DNA from: CAZMRW01 sp964568805
Lineage (GTDB): Bacteria; Pseudomonadota; Gammaproteobacteria; Methylococcales; Methylomonadaceae
Length of the DNA stretch: 54,726 bases
Assembly: GCA_964568805.1 (NCBI GenBank)
Contig: CAZMRW010000018.1
Span: 1 to 54,726 of the forward strand
Reading direction: 5' to 3'
This document shows positions 26,705 through 35,016 of this stretch, in pieces (position 1 is the first letter of the stretch; each line of letters begins with the position of its first letter). A program made the translations under genes and the position numbers. Under the pieces are notes generated by a model. The model was not told where the DNA came from. It did no database searches and was given only the letters and a program-made list of their open reading frames with translations.

Positions 26705-27091
26705 TTAAACGCGGCGTTTCTTAGGTGGACGGCAGCCATTGTGCGGAATGGGCGTCACATCGACAATATTATTAATTTTGAATCCCAGATTATTCAAGGA
26801 GCGCACAGCGGACTCACGCCCCGGACCGGGTCCCTTGATCATAACATCCAGGTTTTTCATGCCATATTCCTGTGCAACAATACCGGCTTTTTCAGCGGCG
26901 ACCTGCGCGGCAAACGGGGTACTTTTTCTTGAACCACGGAAGCCTGATCCTCCTGAGGTAGCCCAGGACAGGGTATTACCTTTTCTATCCGTAATAGTTA
27001 TGATGGTATTGTTAAACGAGGCATGGACATGCACGATGCCGTCAGCCACTTCTTTTTTAATGCGTTTTCTGGAACGATTTGGACTAGCCAT
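26705..27091 (-). CDS. rpsK: 30S ribosomal protein S11
   Basis: A 128-residue small-subunit platform protein. Signatures: VADGIVHVHASFNNTIITITD, GFRGSRKSTPFAAQVAAEKA, MIKGPGPGRESAVR and the basic tail PHNGCRPPKKRRV. It is one residue shorter than E. coli S11. It forms the platform with S6, S15 and S18 near the mRNA exit. It lies 26 nt after rpsM and 17 nt before rpsD. Confidence 0.98.
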   Translation of the reverse strand: MASPNRSRKRIKKEVADGIVHVHASFNNTIITITDRKGNTLSWATSGGSGFRGSRKSTPFAAQVAAEKAGIVAQEYGMKNLDVMIKGPGPGRESAVRSLNNLGFKINNIVDVTPIPHNGCRPPKKRRV

Positions 27092-27117
27092 TACTTCGAC
27101 CTCTTAAAGGGAATATC

Positions 27118-27474
27118 TTATTTTTTTATCGGTTTGCGTGGACCTTTGCGCGTACGTGCATTGGTTCTCGTTCTTTGCCCTCTTAACGGCAAACCTCTAC
27201 GATGTCTAATACCACGATAGCAACCTAAATCCATCAAACGCTTAATATTCATTGAGACTTCGCGGCGCAAATCGCCTTCGACAGTCATCTTCGAAATTAA
27301 ATTACGAATTGTTTCCAACTGCTCTTCAGTAAGTTCTTTTATTTTTACTGAAGGCGTAATCCCAGCTTCGACACAAATATTATTTGCTGTTTGACGTCCA
27401 ATCCCATAAATTGCTGTTAAGGCGATAACAGCATGCTTATGATCTGGTATATTTATCCCGGCAATACGTGCCAT
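27118..27474 (-). CDS. rpsM: 30S ribosomal protein S13
   Basis: A 118-residue head protein that contacts the P-site tRNA and L5. Starts MARIAGINIPDHKHAVIALT; has IYGIGRQTANNIC, the helix-hairpin segment, and a basic tail GLPLRGQRTRTNARTRKG ending PRKPIKK. It is the first gene of the alpha cluster. A good internal promoter lies in the 78-nt gap upstream, overlapped by a hairpin. An S4-responsive leader would be expected in this gap by analogy with E. coli. Confidence 0.98.
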   Translation of the reverse strand: MARIAGINIPDHKHAVIALTAIYGIGRQTANNICVEAGITPSVKIKELTEEQLETIRNLISKMTVEGDLRREVSMNIKRLMDLGCYRGIRHRRGLPLRGQRTRTNARTRKGPRKPIKK

Positions 27475-27512
27475 CTAGATATTCCCCTGAGTTGTATATA
27501 ATATAGTTAAGA

Positions 27513-27546
27513 GCCGAATTATAACATCTCAATAATTTCGGCACAA
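27513..27546 (-). promoter_or_regulatory. Internal promoter and overlapping hairpin before rpsM
   Basis: On the minus strand TTGTGC (27541-27546) and a perfect TATAAT (27518-27523) are 17 nt apart. An inverted repeat at 27513-27542, GCCGAA/TTCGGC continuing through TTAT/ATAA with one bulged A, covers the same bases. It may be a promoter with an overlapping operator-like repeat, or a processing stem between rpmJ and rpsM. Confidence 0.55.
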
Positions 27547-27552
27547 CAATTT

Positions 27553-27666
27553 TTAACCTTGTCTTTGTTTATGAGTTCCGTCTGAACAGATAACTCTAAC
27601 AATACCGTTTCTTTTTACGATTTTACAATTTCTGCAAATCTTTTTAACAGAAGCACGAACCTTCAT
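27553..27666 (-). CDS. rpmJ: 50S ribosomal protein L36
   Basis: A 37-codon gene. The product starts MKVRASVKKICRNCK and ends SDGTHKQRQG. The zinc ligands C11, C14, C27 and H32 are all present, so this is the zinc-binding form and no zinc-independent paralogue is seen nearby. It sits 27 nt after secY, at the end of the spc cluster as in E. coli. L36 is the smallest large-subunit protein and stabilises 23S rRNA near the factor-binding region. Confidence 0.96.
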   Translation of the reverse strand: MKVRASVKKICRNCKIVKRNGIVRVICSDGTHKQRQG

Positions 27667-27693
27667 AGCTAACTCCAAAATTGTTTGGGTGTG

Positions 27694-29016
27694 TTATTTT
27701 TTTAAATTGGCCTTTTTCATCAGGCCCTCATATTGGTGCGACATCACATGAGTTTGCATTTGTGATATGAAATCCATGACAACAACAACAATAATCAACA
27801 AGGATGTTCCGCCAAAATAAAAGGGAACATTCCAGTATACGATCAGAAATTCGGGCAGCAAGCAAACCAGAGTTATGTAAAATGCGCCGATCAGAGTCAA
27901 CCGCGTCATCACTTTATCAATATAGGCACTAGTTTGAATACCAGGTCGAATTCCAGGCAGGAATGCGCCCGATTTTTTTAAATTTTCCGCAGTTTCCTTG
28001 GAATTGAACACCAATGCCGTATAAAAAAAGCAAAAGAAAATGATTGCGGACGCATAAAACAAGACATAGACAGGTTGCCCTGGCGACAACATGGTTGCAA
28101 TGTCTCTTAGCCAATATAAACCATCGGCATTGCCGAACCATCCGGCAATCGTTGCCGGAAACAAAATTATACTGGACGCAAAAATGGGTGGAATAACGCC
28201 AGCCATGTTCAACTTTAACGGCAGGAAACTGTTTTGACCCGCATACATTTTACGGCCTTGCTGCCGTTTGGGGTAATTGATCAAAATTCTTCTCTGCCCT
28301 CTTTCCACGAAGACAACCAGCGCGGTCACTGAAATCGATATCAGAAACAACAGGATAATGAAAGCACCGTTCATTTCTCCGGTTCTCGCCAATTCCAAGG
28401 TTCCGCCAATTGCCTTCGGCAAACCGGATACGATACCTGCAAAAATGATCAGCGAAATACCATTGCCGATACCGCGCTCAGTAACCTGTTCACCCAACCA
28501 CATCAGGAAAACCGTACCGGTTACCAAGGTAATAGCGGTTATCGCGATAAAGCCAATGCCGGGATGCAACACCACCGGTAATCCGCCTGCGCTCTGACTC
28601 TGCAAGGCCATGGAAATACCGATAGCCTGGAAGGTAGCCAACACCACTGTACCGTAACGGGTGTACTGTGAAATTTTCCGTCTGCCGGATTCACCCTCTT
28701 TTTTCATCTGCTCCATGGCAGGGATGACAACGGTCATCAGCTGCATGATAATGGAGGCAGAAATATAAGGCATGATACCAAGCGCAAATAAACTCAAGCG
28801 CATTAAGGCGCCGCCCGAAAACATATTAAACATGTCCAGGATAGATCCGCTTTGTTGCTCAAACATAGCAGCAAGCGCTTTGGGATCTATGCCGGGCACC
28901 GGAATATGGGCGCCGATACGGTAGACAAGGAACGCACCCAAGACAAAAAGCAATCTTGATTTGAGTTCCGATAAACCTGTGGGTTTGTTTGCCGTGAGGG
29001 CTTGAGACGTGTTCAC
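27694..29016 (-). CDS. secY: Protein translocase subunit SecY
   Basis: The central channel of the Sec translocon, 440 residues with ten hydrophobic segments. Recognisable parts: GAFLVYRIGAHIPVPGID in segment 1, GIMPYISASIIMQL in segment 2, GQRRILINYPKRQQGRKMY in a cytoplasmic loop, and FNSKETAENLKKSGAFLPGIRPG, the conserved C5-type loop that contacts SecA and ribosomes. The start codon is GTG immediately after the rplO TAA, with GAGG inside the end of rplO. This suggests translational coupling. SecE is encoded at 54010-54387. Confidence 0.98.
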   Translation of the reverse strand: MNTSQALTANKPTGLSELKSRLLFVLGAFLVYRIGAHIPVPGIDPKALAAMFEQQSGSILDMFNMFSGGALMRLSLFALGIMPYISASIIMQLMTVVIPAMEQMKKEGESGRRKISQYTRYGTVVLATFQAIGISMALQSQSAGGLPVVLHPGIGFIAITAITLVTGTVFLMWLGEQVTERGIGNGISLIIFAGIVSGLPKAIGGTLELARTGEMNGAFIILLFLISISVTALVVFVERGQRRILINYPKRQQGRKMYAGQNSFLPLKLNMAGVIPPIFASSIILFPATIAGWFGNADGLYWLRDIATMLSPGQPVYVLFYASAIIFFCFFYTALVFNSKETAENLKKSGAFLPGIRPGIQTSAYIDKVMTRLTLIGAFYITLVCLLPEFLIVYWNVPFYFGGTSLLIIVVVVMDFISQMQTHVMSHQYEGLMKKANLKK

Positions 29017-29451
29017 TTAAACCTCGACCTTGCCGCCGGCAGTTTCAATGGACTGCTTGGCTCCGCTGGTTACTTTAATTCCCTTAACGGTAATCGCCTT
29101 TGACAGTTCGCCCGATTTAATGACCTTGACGGTTTTTGTGAACACAGGCACGATGTTTTCATCGATCAAGGTTTTTAAATCGATGACTTCAGCTGATAAT
29201 GAATTGAGTTCATGCAATCTGACCTCAGCTGTATACATACTTTTCTGCGAAATAAAGCCAATTTTTGGCAAACGGCGCTGTAAAGGCATCTGACCGCCCT
29301 CGAATCCCACTTTATGAAAACCGCCGGAACGAGCCTTTTGACCCTTATGTCCTCTGCCGCAAGTTTTTCCCAGTGTACAGCCTATACCACGGCCAACCCG
29401 TTTCGATTTTTTTCGTGATCCTTCACTAGCCTGTATCGTATTTAAAAACAT
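29017..29451 (-). CDS. rplO: 50S ribosomal protein L15
   Basis: A 144-residue 23S rRNA-binding protein, the same length as E. coli L15. Gly/Arg/Lys-rich N-terminal extension (SRKKSKRVGRGIGCTLGKTC, GRGHKGQKARSG) and VGFEGGQMPLQRRLPK. It overlaps rpmD by one base (TAATG) and directly abuts secY. Late-assembly protein of the spc cluster. Confidence 0.98.
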   Translation of the reverse strand: MFLNTIQASEGSRKKSKRVGRGIGCTLGKTCGRGHKGQKARSGGFHKVGFEGGQMPLQRRLPKIGFISQKSMYTAEVRLHELNSLSAEVIDLKTLIDENIVPVFTKTVKVIKSGELSKAITVKGIKVTSGAKQSIETAGGKVEV

Positions 29452-29636
29452 TATATTTCCTCAACTTTTAACATGTATGATATTTTATTGATCATACCTC
29501 TGTTTTCCGGGGTATTGAGTACTTCAACGGTTTGGTTGATTTTCTTTAGACCCAATCCATGCAAGCATGCCTGATGTCTAGGTAGTCGCCCAAACTTGCT
29601 TTTGATCATTGTCACACTTAATTTATTGCTTGCCAT
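29451..29636 (-). CDS. rpmD: 50S ribosomal protein L30
   Basis: A 61-residue protein with the L30 signatures KSKFGRLPRHQACLHGLGLKK and TPENRGMINKISYMLKVEE. E. coli L30 is 59 residues. The stop overlaps the rplO start by one base. It lies between rpsE and rplO as in the standard spc order, with a 5-nt spacer from rpsE. Confidence 0.97.
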   Translation of the reverse strand: MASNKLSVTMIKSKFGRLPRHQACLHGLGLKKINQTVEVLNTPENRGMINKISYMLKVEEI

Positions 29637-29641
29637 GATCT

Positions 29642-30148
29642 TTACCCGAGTATCTGTTCAACTGACAAACCACGTTTCGCGGCAATCTGATTGGCATTGT
29701 GCATACTGGTCAACCCATTGATGGTCGCTCTGACCACATTGATAGGATTGCTGGTTCCGATACATTTGGCCAATACGTTATGAACTCCGACGACTTCAAA
29801 TACCGCTCTCATGGCGCCACCGGCGATAATTCCGGTACCTTCAGAAGCCGGTTGCATATAAACCTTGGCAGCTCCCGTTGAATCCATGATGGGATATTGC
29901 AACGTATCGCCTCTCAAAGAGACTTTACGCATATTCTTACGCGCTTGTTCCAACGATTTTTGGATCGCAATCGGCACTTCGCGCGCCTTACTGACGCCAT
30001 AGCCAACCCGGCCTTCACCATCGCCGACAACTGTTAGCGCAGTGAATCCGAAAACTCGACCGCCTTTTACGACTTTTGCAACGCGTCTTACTGAGACTAA
30101 TTTTTCTTGCAGACCGTCAGTGCTACCTTGAGCAGGTGCTGTAGCCAT
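29642..30148 (-). CDS. rpsE: 30S ribosomal protein S5
   Basis: A 168-residue protein of the mRNA entry and decoding region. N-terminal double-stranded RNA-binding fold with KLVSVRRVAKVVKGGRVFGF and VGDGEGRVGYGVSKAREVP; C-terminal domain with GTGIIAGGAMRAVFEVVGV. No ambiguity-type substitution was looked for beyond these motifs. It is 9 nt after rplR. Confidence 0.98.
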   Translation of the reverse strand: MATAPAQGSTDGLQEKLVSVRRVAKVVKGGRVFGFTALTVVGDGEGRVGYGVSKAREVPIAIQKSLEQARKNMRKVSLRGDTLQYPIMDSTGAAKVYMQPASEGTGIIAGGAMRAVFEVVGVHNVLAKCIGTSNPINVVRATINGLTSMHNANQIAAKRGLSVEQILG

Positions 30149-30157
30149 ACTATTCCC

Positions 30158-30511
30158 CTAAAATTTCAAACCGGCTTCACGAGCAGCATCGGCTAATGCT
30201 TTCACGCGGCCATGGTATTTAAATCCAGAACGATCAAAAGCCACTTCGGTAACGCCGGCGGCAATAGCTCGTTGTGCTATTTGCTTTCCAACTTCGGCAG
30301 CAGCTTCAATATTTCCCGTATTTTTCAGGGCGGCTTTGATATCCGCCTGCGTAGTTGATGCGCACGCCAACGTGCTTGAGCCATCTTCACTGATAACCTG
30401 AGCATAGATATGCTGTGAGGTTTTGTGAATCGACAAGCGGGTTGCGCCTATATTCTTAATTTTGCTGCGCAATTTTAATGCGCGCTTCAAACGAGTTTGC
30501 TTCTTATCCAT
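30158..30511 (-). CDS. rplR: 50S ribosomal protein L18
   Basis: A 117-residue 5S rRNA-binding protein, identical in length to E. coli L18. Starts MDKKQTRLKRALKLRSKI; contains RLSIHKTSQHIYAQVI and a C-terminal FDRSGFKYHGRVKALADAAR. The ATG at 30511 has AAGGT upstream; a GTG one codon earlier is less likely. It follows rplF by 9 nt. Confidence 0.97.
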   Translation of the reverse strand: MDKKQTRLKRALKLRSKIKNIGATRLSIHKTSQHIYAQVISEDGSSTLACASTTQADIKAALKNTGNIEAAAEVGKQIAQRAIAAGVTEVAFDRSGFKYHGRVKALADAAREAGLKF

Positions 30512-30520
30512 CACGCTACC

Positions 30521-31054
30521 TTACTTCTTCTTGGCTTCTTTTCTTGCAACATGCTCTTCAGCATATCTAACACCTTTACCTTTATAGGGTTCAGGCGGAC
30601 GATAGGATCTAATTTTTGCGGCGATCTCACCAACCAGCTGTTTGTCGCTGCCTTTGACCACTATTTCAGTCTGGCTCGGTGTTTCGACGGTAATTCCGGC
30701 CGGAACTTCAAAATCAATAGGATGGGAGTATCCCAGCGCCAGGTTCAGGATTTTATCCTTGGCCTGCGCACGGTAGCCGACACCTACCAATGTGAGCTTC
30801 CGTTCGTATCCGGCTGAAACTCCGGTCACCATGTTGCTGACGAGCGCCCTGGCGGTACCCGCTTGCGAAGTGGCTTTCTTGTCATCTTTATTCCATTGCA
30901 TCTGAATTGTATTGTTCGCAATTTCAATGCTTATCGCCGGATTAAAATTAAATGACAATTGTCCCTTGCTGCCTTTTACGGTCATATTGTTACCGTCGAG
31001 TTTTACATCGACGCCGCTGGGGATATTAACTGGGGCTTTAGCAATTCTTGACAT
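30521..31054 (-). CDS. rplF: 50S ribosomal protein L6
   Basis: A 177-residue protein with two similar RNA-binding domains, near the sarcin-ricin loop. Starts MSRIAKAPVNIPSGVDVKLD; contains GVSAGYERKLTLVGVGYRAQ, LNLALGYSHPIDFEVP and the C-terminal RPPEPYKGKGVRYAEE. The length equals that of E. coli L6. It lies 12 nt after rpsH. Confidence 0.98.
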   Translation of the reverse strand: MSRIAKAPVNIPSGVDVKLDGNNMTVKGSKGQLSFNFNPAISIEIANNTIQMQWNKDDKKATSQAGTARALVSNMVTGVSAGYERKLTLVGVGYRAQAKDKILNLALGYSHPIDFEVPAGITVETPSQTEIVVKGSDKQLVGEIAAKIRSYRPPEPYKGKGVRYAEEHVARKEAKKK

Positions 31055-31066
31055 AACTCGCCTACT

Positions 31067-31462
31067 TTAGCAAACAGTACAAATGACTTCACCGCCATGG
31101 CCAATCGCACGCGCAGCCCTGTCGGTCATAACACCATTTGAAGTTGATACAATAGCAATCCCTAAGCCGCCAAGAACTTTTGGCAATTCGTCTTTTGATT
31201 TATAAATACGTAAACCGGGTCTACTAATTCTTTTTATACTTTCTATTACTGGCGCACCTTTATAGTACTTCAGCTCGATCGTCATTTCGGTATGGTTGCC
31301 GATGGTTTCCGTGCTGAAATCTGTAATGTAGCCTTCTTCCTTCAAAACCTTCGCAATCGAAACTTTCAGTTTTGACGAAGGTTGTTTAACTATTTTTTTC
31401 CCAGCAGCCTGCCCGTTTCTGATTCGGGTCAGCATATCTGCTATTGGGTCTGTCATACTCAT
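31067..31462 (-). CDS. rpsH: 30S ribosomal protein S8
   Basis: A 131-residue primary 16S rRNA-binding protein. Starts MSMTDPIADMLTRIRNGQAA; C-terminal motif GLGIAIVSTSNGVMTDRAAR ending GGEVICTVC. In E. coli S8 represses translation of the spc operon at rplE. The spacer before rplE here is only 15 nt, so any binding site would extend into coding sequence, as it does in E. coli. Confidence 0.98.
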   Translation of the reverse strand: MSMTDPIADMLTRIRNGQAAGKKIVKQPSSKLKVSIAKVLKEEGYITDFSTETIGNHTEMTIELKYYKGAPVIESIKRISRPGLRIYKSKDELPKVLGGLGIAIVSTSNGVMTDRAARAIGHGGEVICTVC

Positions 31463-31495
31463 ATTATTTATTCTCCAAACTTGATCTAGCAGATC

Positions 31496-31801
31496 TTACC
31501 AACTTGCTTTGACTACACCCGGTACATCACCGCGCATAGTGGCTTCTCTCAGTTTATTACGGCTGAGACCAAATTTGCGGTAATAACCATGTGGACGACC
31601 GGTTAAATTACAACGGTTACGAACCCGTGTAACACTGGAGTCTCTTGGTAATTTTTGAAGTTGTAACTGAGCTGTTTCTTTAGCTTCGAATGTTGAATTC
31701 GGATCCCTGATCGTTTCCTTGAGGGATTTACGCTTCACATCATATTTTTTTACTAGTTTTTTACGCTTTACTTCACGCGCAACCATTGACTTTTTTGCCA
31801 T
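31496..31801 (-). CDS. rpsN: 30S ribosomal protein S14
   Basis: A 101-residue protein of the long, zinc-independent class: the four-cysteine cluster of short S14 forms is absent. Starts MAKKSMVAREVKRKKLVKKY; contains TRVRNRCNLTGRPHGYYRKF and SRNKLREATMRGDVPGV. The same length as E. coli S14. It lies between rplE and rpsH. Confidence 0.98.
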   Translation of the reverse strand: MAKKSMVAREVKRKKLVKKYDVKRKSLKETIRDPNSTFEAKETAQLQLQKLPRDSSVTRVRNRCNLTGRPHGYYRKFGLSRNKLREATMRGDVPGVVKASW

Positions 31802-31815
31802 ATCGAAATCGCCCT

Positions 31816-32355
31816 TTAGTTTTTAAATGGAAAATTAAAAAATCTCAACAAGGCTAAACCTTCTTCATTGGTTTTTGCCGTCGTTGTGATCGTAATATCC
31901 ATACCGCGCAAAGCGTCAATTTTATCGTAATCAATTTCCGGAAAAATGATTTGCTCTTTAACACCCATCGAATAATTTCCACGTCCGTCGAAACTTTTGG
32001 AATTTAATCCTCTGAAGTCACGAATACGGGGGATGGAAATATTGATCAGTCGATCAAGAAATTCATACATCCTATCGCTACGCAGGGTAACCTTGCAGCC
32101 GATCGGCATATCATCACGAATTTTAAAACCTGCAATAGATTTTCTTGCCAGCGTAATGATCGGTTTTTGACCGGATATTTTTTCCATATCGGCAACAGCC
32201 GATTGCAGCACTTTCTTATCAGCAACAGCACCGCCCACACCCATGTTCAGGGTGATTTTGGTGATTCGCGGCGCCTGCATAACTGACTTATAGGCAAATT
32301 GCTTTACCAGTGCAGGAAGGATCTTTTCTTTATATTCTGTTTCTAGTCTAGCCAT
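31816..32355 (-). CDS. rplE: 50S ribosomal protein L5
   Basis: A 179-residue 5S rRNA-binding protein of the central protuberance, contacting S13. Starts MARLETEYKEKILPAL; contains QAPRITKITLNMGVGGAV, GQKPIITLARKSIAGFKIR, and DFRGLNSKSFDGRGNYSMG. The length equals that of E. coli L5. It follows rplX by 15 nt. Confidence 0.98.
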   Translation of the reverse strand: MARLETEYKEKILPALVKQFAYKSVMQAPRITKITLNMGVGGAVADKKVLQSAVADMEKISGQKPIITLARKSIAGFKIRDDMPIGCKVTLRSDRMYEFLDRLINISIPRIRDFRGLNSKSFDGRGNYSMGVKEQIIFPEIDYDKIDALRGMDITITTTAKTNEEGLALLRFFNFPFKN

Positions 32356-32370
32356 GATCTTTTTTACACC

Positions 32371-32688
32371 TTACACATCAACGACTTCTTTCGTTGACTT
32401 GAAATATCTGACTTTTTTTCCGTCTTCTAGAAACTTAAAGCCGACGCGATCAGCTTTTTTAGTCGTTGGATTATATAAGCCTATATTGGAAATATTAATT
32501 GGCATATCTTTAACGATAATGCCGCCTGAAACACCCGCATTAGGGTTAGGTTTTTGATTTTTTTTGACCTGATTAATGCCTTCGACAAGAACCATTCCAT
32601 CCTTTAAAACCTTGGCTACTCTGCCGCTCTTACCTTTGTCCTTGCCGGTACGAACGATAACATCATCACCTTTTCTAATTCTCTGCAT
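32371..32688 (-). CDS. rplX: 50S ribosomal protein L24
   Basis: A 105-residue KOW-domain protein that helps start 50S assembly at the 5' end of 23S rRNA. Starts MQRIRKGDDVIVRTGKDKGK; contains GRVAKVLKDGMVLVEGIN and PINISNIGLYNP. The ATG at 32688 has AGGGGA 6 nt upstream; a TTG two codons earlier lies next to that site and is less likely. Confidence 0.97.
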   Translation of the reverse strand: MQRIRKGDDVIVRTGKDKGKSGRVAKVLKDGMVLVEGINQVKKNQKPNPNAGVSGGIIVKDMPINISNIGLYNPTTKKADRVGFKFLEDGKKVRYFKSTKEVVDV

Positions 32689-32701
32689 GAACAATCCCCT
32701 C

Positions 32702-33070
32702 TTATAATACTTCTGGAGCCAATGAGATGATTTTCATAAATTTCTCACCTCTAAGCTCTCTGGTTACAGGGCCAAAAATACGTGTACCCAACGGCTGTAA
32801 ATTATTATTCAGAATGACAGCTGCATTACCGTCAAAACGTATGACCGAACCATCAGGCCTACGCACACCTTTACGTGTTCTTACTACCAAGGCATTATAA
32901 ACTTCGCCTTTTTTTACTCTTCCGCGGGGAATTGCATCTTTGATGCTGACCTTGATGATGTCACCAATGTCGGCATAACGTCTATGAGAACCGCCTAATA
33001 CTTTGATACACATGACCTTTTTTGCGCCGCTGTTGTCGGCCACGTCAAGGTTAGTTTGCATCTGAATCAT
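32702..33070 (-). CDS. rplN: 50S ribosomal protein L14
   Basis: A 122-residue protein of the subunit interface. Starts MIQMQTNLDVADNSGAKKVM; contains GSHRRYADIGDIIKVSIKDA, VRTRKGVRRPDGSVIRFD and NAAVILNNNLQPLGTRIFGP. It is one residue shorter than E. coli L14. It lies 34 nt after rpsQ. RsfS, the silencing factor, binds this protein in other bacteria. Confidence 0.98.
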   Translation of the reverse strand: MIQMQTNLDVADNSGAKKVMCIKVLGGSHRRYADIGDIIKVSIKDAIPRGRVKKGEVYNALVVRTRKGVRRPDGSVIRFDGNAAVILNNNLQPLGTRIFGPVTRELRGEKFMKIISLAPEVL

Positions 33071-33104
33071 AATTATTTCCTACTATATTTATATCAGCTT
33101 AATG

Positions 33105-33371
33105 CTATTTGTTAGCGCTTTCCACAACTTCAACCAGTTTAAAGGTCTTGTTTTTGGACAAGGGGCGGCACGACGTGATCTCGACAATATCGCCTTCCTG
33201 ACAAATATTGTTCTCATCATGAGCCATCATTTTTGTTGACCGCTTGATGTATTTTCCATATACAGGGTGCTTTACTACACGCTCAACCAGTACGGTGATG
33301 GTTTTATCCATCTTGTTGCTCACTACTCGACCGGTAATAGTACGTATTTTGCCTACATTTTCGCTATTCAT
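33105..33371 (-). CDS. rpsQ: 30S ribosomal protein S17
   Basis: An 88-residue primary 16S rRNA-binding protein with an OB fold. Contains IRTITGRVVSNKMDKTITV, VKHPVYGKYIKRSTKMMAHD and GDIVEITSCRPLSKNKTF. The start overlaps the rpmC stop by one base (TAATG), implying coupled translation. A little longer than the E. coli protein at 84 residues. Confidence 0.98.
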   Translation of the reverse strand: MNSENVGKIRTITGRVVSNKMDKTITVLVERVVKHPVYGKYIKRSTKMMAHDENNICQEGDIVEITSCRPLSKNKTFKLVEVVESANK

Positions 33372-33562
33372 TATACGCCTGCCATCTCATTTAATATGGT
33401 TTGCACACGCGCTATATCGCGTCTAACCCTTTTTACTTCGGCAGGTTTGGACAACTGGCCTGTACTTTTTTGCATTCTTAAATTGAATCGTTCACGAGAT
33501 AACTCGAGCATCAATGCGCCCAAGTCGTCTTTTGTTTTTTTGCGTAATTCACTTGCTTTCAT
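33371..33562 (-). CDS. rpmC: 50S ribosomal protein L29
   Basis: A 63-residue two-helix protein at the tunnel exit, near L23 and a contact for signal recognition particle. Starts MKASELRKKTKDDLG; contains ELSRERFNLRMQKSTGQLS and the C-terminal VRRDIARVQTIL. The ATG at 33562 overlaps the rplP TGA by one base; a GTG one codon earlier is unlikely. The length equals that of E. coli L29. Confidence 0.97.
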   Translation of the reverse strand: MKASELRKKTKDDLGALMLELSRERFNLRMQKSTGQLSKPAEVKRVRRDIARVQTILNEMAGV

Positions 33563-33975
33563 CACATTATCGTCCGAGCGGTAAACAAGGTTTTTAAAGG
33601 TAATTTTGCTGCCGCTAAAGTAAAGGCCTCGCGAGCCAGTTCTTCACTAACACCCTGGATTTCATACAACATGGTACCAGGCCTTACTTGGGCAACCCAA
33701 TATTCTACACTACCTTTACCTTTTCCCATACGAACTTCTAATGGTTTTTTGGTAATCGGTTTGTCCGGGAAAATTCTTATCCATAATTTGCCGCCACGCT
33801 TGACATGACGGGTAATGGTTCTACGTGCAGATTCGATCTGACGAGCGGTTAATCTTCCCCGGCTTACGGCTTTTAGCCCATACTCGCCAAAACTGACAGA
33901 TGAACCGCGAACGGCGATACCGTTGTTTCGACCTTTATGTTGCTTACGGAATTTGGTTCTTTTGGGTTGAAGCAT
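33562..33975 (-). CDS. rplP: 50S ribosomal protein L16
   Basis: A 137-residue protein near the A-site tRNA and peptidyl-transferase region. Starts MLQPKRTKFRKQHKGRNNGI; contains RQIESARRTITRHVKRGGKL, RIFPDKPITKKPLEVRMGKG and the WVAQVRPGTMLYEI region that carries the hydroxylated Arg in E. coli. It overlaps rpmC by one base and follows rpsC by 16 nt. Confidence 0.98.
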   Translation of the reverse strand: MLQPKRTKFRKQHKGRNNGIAVRGSSVSFGEYGLKAVSRGRLTARQIESARRTITRHVKRGGKLWIRIFPDKPITKKPLEVRMGKGKGSVEYWVAQVRPGTMLYEIQGVSEELAREAFTLAAAKLPLKTLFTARTIM

Positions 33976-33991
33976 CGTCTTTTCCCTTCAA

Positions 33992-34663
33992 CTATTTTTT
34001 AGATTCAGCATTAATGGACGCAACATGAGCATCCATATCGAAAACTTCGCCTTTGAATATCCACACTTTAATGCCGATAATCCCATAGGTCGTTTTAGCT
34101 TCTGCGGTTGCATAATCAATATCGGCTCTTAAGGTATGCAAAGGCACGCGTCCTTCCCTATACCACTCGCTACGTGCGATTTCGGCGCCGTTCAGGCGTC
34201 CGCCGACATTAATTTTGATACCTTCGGCCCCTAAGCGCATGGTGTTGGTGACCGCGCGTTTCATCGCCCTGCGGTACATGATTCTTTTTTCCAACTGCTG
34301 TGCGACGCCTTCCGCCACCAGTTGTGCATCCAGTTCTGGCTTTCTGATTTCTTCGACGTTCAATTGGACCGGAATACCCATCATTCTGGAGATTTCCTGC
34401 CTCAATACATCGATGTCTTCGCCTTTTTTACCAATCACAATGCCCGGACGTGCCGTATGTATCGTGATATGTGCATTGTTGGCCGGACGATTGATTTGAA
34501 TGCGGCTGACCGAAGCATGAGCTAACTTTTTCTTGATAAAGTCACGAACGGTTAGATCCTGATGCAGAAACACGGAATAATCCTGGCTGTTTGCATACCA
34601 TCTTGAATTCCAATCTTTAACAATACCCAGGCGTATGCCTATTGGATGTACCTTTTGACCCAT
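33992..34663 (-). CDS. rpsC: 30S ribosomal protein S3
   Basis: A 223-residue protein of the mRNA entry tunnel with helicase activity in the assembled ribosome. Starts MGQKVHPIGIRLGIVKDWNS; has the KH domain with HTARPGIVIGKKGEDID, then GRLNGAEIARSEWYREGRVP and ATAEAKTTYGIIGIKVWIF. It is shorter than E. coli S3 (233) by its C-terminal tail. It lies 9 nt after rplV. Confidence 0.98.
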   Translation of the reverse strand: MGQKVHPIGIRLGIVKDWNSRWYANSQDYSVFLHQDLTVRDFIKKKLAHASVSRIQINRPANNAHITIHTARPGIVIGKKGEDIDVLRQEISRMMGIPVQLNVEEIRKPELDAQLVAEGVAQQLEKRIMYRRAMKRAVTNTMRLGAEGIKINVGGRLNGAEIARSEWYREGRVPLHTLRADIDYATAEAKTTYGIIGIKVWIFKGEVFDMDAHVASINAESKK

Positions 34664-34672
34664 TTTCTGCCT

Positions 34673-35008
34673 CTACTCGTTCTCTGCGACTTTAACTGTT
34701 ATATGGCAGGTTCTTTTCAGGATGTGGTTCGCACGTCCTTTTGCCCTTGCCTTAAATCTCTTCATGGTCGCCCCTTCGTTGACATAAACGGTAGACACCC
34801 TTAACTCATCAATATCAGCACTTTCATTATGTTCCGCATTGGCAATTGCCGATTCCAGAATTTTTTTGAAAATGCTAGCAGCCTTTTTAGAACTGAATTT
34901 CAACGTATTCAGTGCTTTATCAACAGGCATGCCACGAATCTGATCACCAACCAACCGGGCTTTTTGCGCCGACAGCGGGGCATTATTTAACTTTGCAGTA
35001 ATTTCCAT
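34673..35008 (-). CDS. rplV: 50S ribosomal protein L22
   Basis: A 111-residue protein with a long beta-hairpin lining the exit tunnel. Starts MEITAKLNNAPLSAQKARLV; the hairpin region includes EGATMKRFKARAKGRANHIL, with no deletion of the kind that gives macrolide resistance. The ATG at 35008 follows AGG; a GTG one codon before it is less likely. It follows rpsS by 8 nt. Confidence 0.97.
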   Translation of the reverse strand: MEITAKLNNAPLSAQKARLVGDQIRGMPVDKALNTLKFSSKKAASIFKKILESAIANAEHNESADIDELRVSTVYVNEGATMKRFKARAKGRANHILKRTCHITVKVAENE

Positions 35009-35016
35009 CACCTGAC

